This document shows positions 61,809 to 64,000 of a DNA stretch of 64,000 nucleotides, one piece after another (position 1 is the stretch's first letter; each line of letters opens with the position of its first letter). Position numbers and translations under genes: made by a program. The DNA comes from Streptomyces sp. G-G2 (lineage in GTDB: Bacteria; Actinomycetota; Actinomycetes; Streptomycetales; Streptomycetaceae), in contig NZ_JASISO010000032.1 in assembly GCF_030063135.1 (NCBI RefSeq), positions 1 through 64,000 on the forward strand. Reading direction: 5' to 3'. Under the pieces are notes generated by a model. It was not told the origin of the DNA. It saw only the letters and a program-made list of their open reading frames with translations, and searched no databases.

Positions 61809-62831
61809 ATGTCTGAGATTCCTGCCGTAAGCCGCGAGTGGCACCTGGTCGCCCGTCCGCAGGGCTGGCCCGTCGCGACCGACTTCGCGCTGCGCGAGGT
61901 GCCGGTGTCGGCCGATCCCGCGCCCGGCCGGATCCTCGTCCGCAACCTGCACATGTCGGTCGACCCGTACATGCGCGGCCGGATGAACGACGTGAAGTCG
62001 TACATCCCGCCGTTCCAGCTCGACGCCCCGATGGACGGCGGTGCGGTCGGCGAGGTCGTCGCCTCCGCCGCCGAGGGCTTCGAGGTCGGCGACCACGTCC
62101 TGCACGGGCTGGGCTGGCGCGAGTACGCGGAGTTCGACGCGAAGCACGCCACCAAGGTGGACGCCTCGCTCGCCCCGCTCTCCGCCTACCTGGGCGTGCT
62201 CGGCATGCCGGGCATGACCGCCTACGCGGGCCTCTTCAAGGTCGCCTCCTTCAAGGAGGGCGACTCCGTCTTCGTCTCCGGCGCGGCGGGCGCGGTCGGC
62301 AGCCTCGTCGGTCAGTTCGCGAAGATCAAGGGCGCGTCCCGGGTCATCGGCTCGGCCGGTTCGGCGGAGAAGGTCACCACGCTCACCGAGAAGTACGGCT
62401 TCGACGCCGCCTTCAACTACAAGGACGGCCCGGTCGCCGAGCAGCTGAAGGCCGCCGCCCCCGAGGGCATCGACGTCTACTTCGACAACGTCGGCGGTGA
62501 CCACCTGGAGGCCGCCATCAGCTCCCTCAAGGTGCACGGCCGGGCCACCCTGTGCGGTGCGATCGCGCAGTACAACGCCACCGAGCCGACCCCCGGCCCG
62601 CGCAACCTCGCGCTCGTCATCGGCAAGCGCCTGCGTCTGCAGGGCATCCTCGTCGGCGACCACGCCGGGCTCCAGCAGCAGTTCGTCCAGGACGTGGCCG
62701 GATGGCTGCGGTCCGGTGAGCTGACGTACGACGAGACGGTCGTCGAGGGCGTGGAGAACGCCGCCGACGCCTTCCTCGGCCTGCTGCGCGGCGACAACAC
62801 CGGAAAGATGATCGTTTCCTTCACCGGTTAG
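61809..62831 (+). CDS. NADP-dependent MDR oxidoreductase (alkenal/one reductase type)
   Basis: A 340-aa medium-chain reductase without zinc ligands, of the leukotriene B4 12-hydroxydehydrogenase/YncB group. LHMSVDPYMRGRMND is the N-terminal hallmark, VFVSGAAGAVGSLVGQFAKI the NADP site, and YFDNVGGDHLEAAI the following segment. It reduces alpha,beta-unsaturated carbonyls, a detoxifying role that fits the next gene, ohr, and the divergent MarR. Start at 61809 after GGGAGCGCTCC. Confidence 0.93.
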   Translation: MSEIPAVSREWHLVARPQGWPVATDFALREVPVSADPAPGRILVRNLHMSVDPYMRGRMNDVKSYIPPFQLDAPMDGGAVGEVVASAAEGFEVGDHVLHGLGWREYAEFDAKHATKVDASLAPLSAYLGVLGMPGMTAYAGLFKVASFKEGDSVFVSGAAGAVGSLVGQFAKIKGASRVIGSAGSAEKVTTLTEKYGFDAAFNYKDGPVAEQLKAAAPEGIDVYFDNVGGDHLEAAISSLKVHGRATLCGAIAQYNATEPTPGPRNLALVIGKRLRLQGILVGDHAGLQQQFVQDVAGWLRSGELTYDETVVEGVENAADAFLGLLRGDNTGKMIVSFTG

Positions 62832-62895
62832 GCTCACCCCAGACCGTCGCGATCGTGGGCGCGAGTCGCGGCGAACCACCAGGAGGATTCTTTAC

Positions 62896-63318
62896 ATGTC
62901 GATCCAGCAGTCCGACGTCGTCTACACCGCCGTCGCCACCGCCGAGAACGGCCGTGACGGCCGCGTCGCCACCCACGACGGTCAGCTCGACGTCGTCGTG
63001 AACCCGCCGAAGGAGATGGGCGGCAGCGGCGCCGGCACCAACCCGGAGGCCCTGTTCGCCGCCGGTTACAGCGCCTGCTTCCAGGGTGCGCTCGGCGTCG
63101 TCGCCCGCACCGAGAAGGCCGACATCTCCGGCTCCACCGTGACCGCCGAGGTCGGCATCGGCAAGAACGACGACGGCTTCGGCATCATCGTCAAGATCTC
63201 GGCCTCCATCCCGAACGTGGACGCCGCCACCGCCAAGGACCTCATCGAGAAGGCCCACCAGGTCTGCCCGTACTCCAAGGCGACCCGCGGCAACATCACC
63301 GTCGAACTGGCGGTCTGA
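62896..63318 (+). CDS. ohr: Organic hydroperoxide resistance protein Ohr
   Basis: A 140-aa thiol peroxidase of the Ohr/OsmC family that reduces organic hydroperoxides. Both catalytic cysteines are present: Cys61 in GYSACFQGAL and Cys124 in CPYSKATRGN. TNPEALFAAGYSACF is the Ohr signature. AGGAGG lies 7-8 nt before the ATG. It follows the MDR oxidoreductase by 64 bp and may share its transcript. No OhrR gene with the typical N-terminal Cys is adjacent. Confidence 0.95.
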   Translation: MSIQQSDVVYTAVATAENGRDGRVATHDGQLDVVVNPPKEMGGSGAGTNPEALFAAGYSACFQGALGVVARTEKADISGSTVTAEVGIGKNDDGFGIIVKISASIPNVDAATAKDLIEKAHQVCPYSKATRGNITVELAV

Positions 63319-63350
63319 TCCCGCACGCTCACGCGCACCCGCGCAGCGAA

Positions 63351-63379
63351 GGCCGCACCCCCGCCGAGGGGGTGCGGCC
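63351..63379 (+). terminator. Terminator after ohr
   Basis: GGCCGCACCCCC and GGGGGTGCGGCC form a perfect 12-bp stem with the 5-nt loop GCCGA, 32 bp after the ohr stop. Confidence 0.75.
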
Positions 63380-63398
63380 TCCGCCGTAAGCTGGCCCG

Positions 63399-64000
63399 AT
63401 GAGTGATCTCGCGGGGGGATTCCGCTATCTGCTGGCGGGCCAGCGCTGGGTGCTGGGCCACGGCCGCTGGCTCGGCATAGGACTGCTGCCCGGGCTGGTG
63501 TCCCTGGTCCTGTACGCCGCCGCCCTGATCGGCCTCGGCTTCGGCGCCGACGACCTCGTCGCCTGGCTGACCCCCTTCGCCGACGGCTGGGGTTCGCCCT
63601 GGCTCGCGCTTTTGCGCGGTTTCCTGACCGTGCTGCTCTTCGGCCTCGGCCTGTTCCTCGCGGTGATCACCTTCACCGCCGTGACCCTGCTGATCGGCCA
63701 GCCGTTCTACGAGTCCCTCTCCGAGGAGGTCGACCGCGGCGAGGGCGGCGAGGTGCCCCGGTCCGGGCTCACGCTGTGGCGGGAGCTGTGGATCTCGGCC
63801 CGCGACAGCGTGCGGCTGCTCGGGCGGGTGCTGCTCTACGGCGTCCTGCTCTTCGCCCTCGGCTTCGTCCCGGTGATCGGCCAGACCGTCGTCCCCGCCA
63901 TCGGGTTCTGCGTCTCCGGCTACTTCCTCACCCAGGAACTCACCGGCGTCGCCCTCATGCGCCGCCGGGTGGAACTCCCCGGACAGCTCGCGCTCCTGCG
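63399..64000 (+). CDS. EI24/CysZ-like membrane protein (3' end outside window)
   Basis: At least 200 aa starting MSDLAGGFRYLLAGQRWVLG. About four hydrophobic segments are visible (LLPGLVSLVLYAAALIGLG, FLTVLLFGLGLFLAVITF, VLLYGVLLFALGFVPVIG, VVPAIGFCVSGYFL) and FTAVTLLIGQPFYESLSEEV is typical of the EI24 family, which includes the sulphate transporter CysZ. The function in actinobacteria is not established. The gene runs off the right edge. Confidence 0.85.
   Translation, partial: MSDLAGGFRYLLAGQRWVLGHGRWLGIGLLPGLVSLVLYAAALIGLGFGADDLVAWLTPFADGWGSPWLALLRGFLTVLLFGLGLFLAVITFTAVTLLIGQPFYESLSEEVDRGEGGEVPRSGLTLWRELWISARDSVRLLGRVLLYGVLLFALGFVPVIGQTVVPAIGFCVSGYFLTQELTGVALMRRRVELPGQLALL

Overview
The window is high-GC actinobacterial chromosome with third-codon G/C bias, GTG/TTG starts and tightly coupled operons. 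Gene content points to Streptomyces: a zur-znuACB zinc locus beside glyS, a group-2 principal-like sigma factor (HrdA type), an MreB-like mbl gene, class F sortase, DHA2 exporters and many TetR/MarR/two-component regulators. Most of it is conserved core chromosome. There is no biosynthetic gene cluster, CRISPR array or prophage. Signs of rearrangement are an IS982-type transposase at the left edge and three relic loci at 49-56 kb.

Layout. 0-3.4 kb: IS edge, then a zinc-uptake operon (znuA-znuC-znuB-zur, minus strand) behind a Zur box. 3.5-11.3 kb: glyS, a VC0807-like membrane protein, TetR, aldo/keto reductase, DoxX/MarR pair, DHA2 exporter and dusB. 11.3-16.9 kb: an intergenic region with three perfect inverted repeats, then ppdK, an ArsR-like regulator, a truncated haemoglobin and a VOC protein. 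16.9-23.9 kb: nitrite reductase operon (FAD paralogue, nirB, nirD), a ferric-reductase-like oxidoreductase and a TauE/SafE exporter. 23.9-28.5 kb: class F sortase with a secreted partner, then a sensor kinase coupled to a lipoprotein but lacking a response regulator. 28.5-34.3 kb: dnaG, FAD oxidoreductase, dgt, sirohydrochlorin chelatase. 34.5-39.5 kb: SanA/YdcF-like protein, SDR, assimilatory nitrate reductase nasA, hrdA.

39.6-45.3 kb: a heterodimeric ABC exporter, an FGGY kinase and a YtxH protein. 45.4-45.9 kb: two identical tandem tRNA-Asn genes and one CAU-anticodon tRNA. 46-49.3 kb: YbdK-type carboxylate-amine ligase, MFS transporter, cupin. 49.4-53.8 kb: a secreted TAP-family peptidase, DUF4190 protein and NarL-type two-component system, flanked by two relics of secreted-protein genes. 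53.8-56.2 kb: hypothetical gene, biotin-carboxylase-type carboxyltransferase, and a head-to-head LysE/Lrp relic. 56.3-64 kb: mbl plus GAF kinase operon, lipase, two uncharacterised proteins, a MarR/MDR oxidoreductase pair, ohr, and the start of an EI24/CysZ-like membrane protein.

How parts fit together. Nitrate assimilation is spread over the window: NasA reduces nitrate, NirBD reduces nitrite, and the CbiX-type chelatase could supply sirohaem for NirB. GlnR-like half-sites lie upstream of both the nir operon and nasA. The strongest unusual signals are: (i) an mbl-kinase operon in which both products have degenerate nucleotide-binding motifs; (ii) a LysE/Lrp scar consistent with one deletion of a divergent promoter and both 5' halves; (iii) the relics bracketing 49.5-53.5 kb; (iv) a 38-bp palindrome before an aldo/keto reductase; (v) three successive hairpins before ppdK. 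All calls come from reading the sequence; no database search was run.
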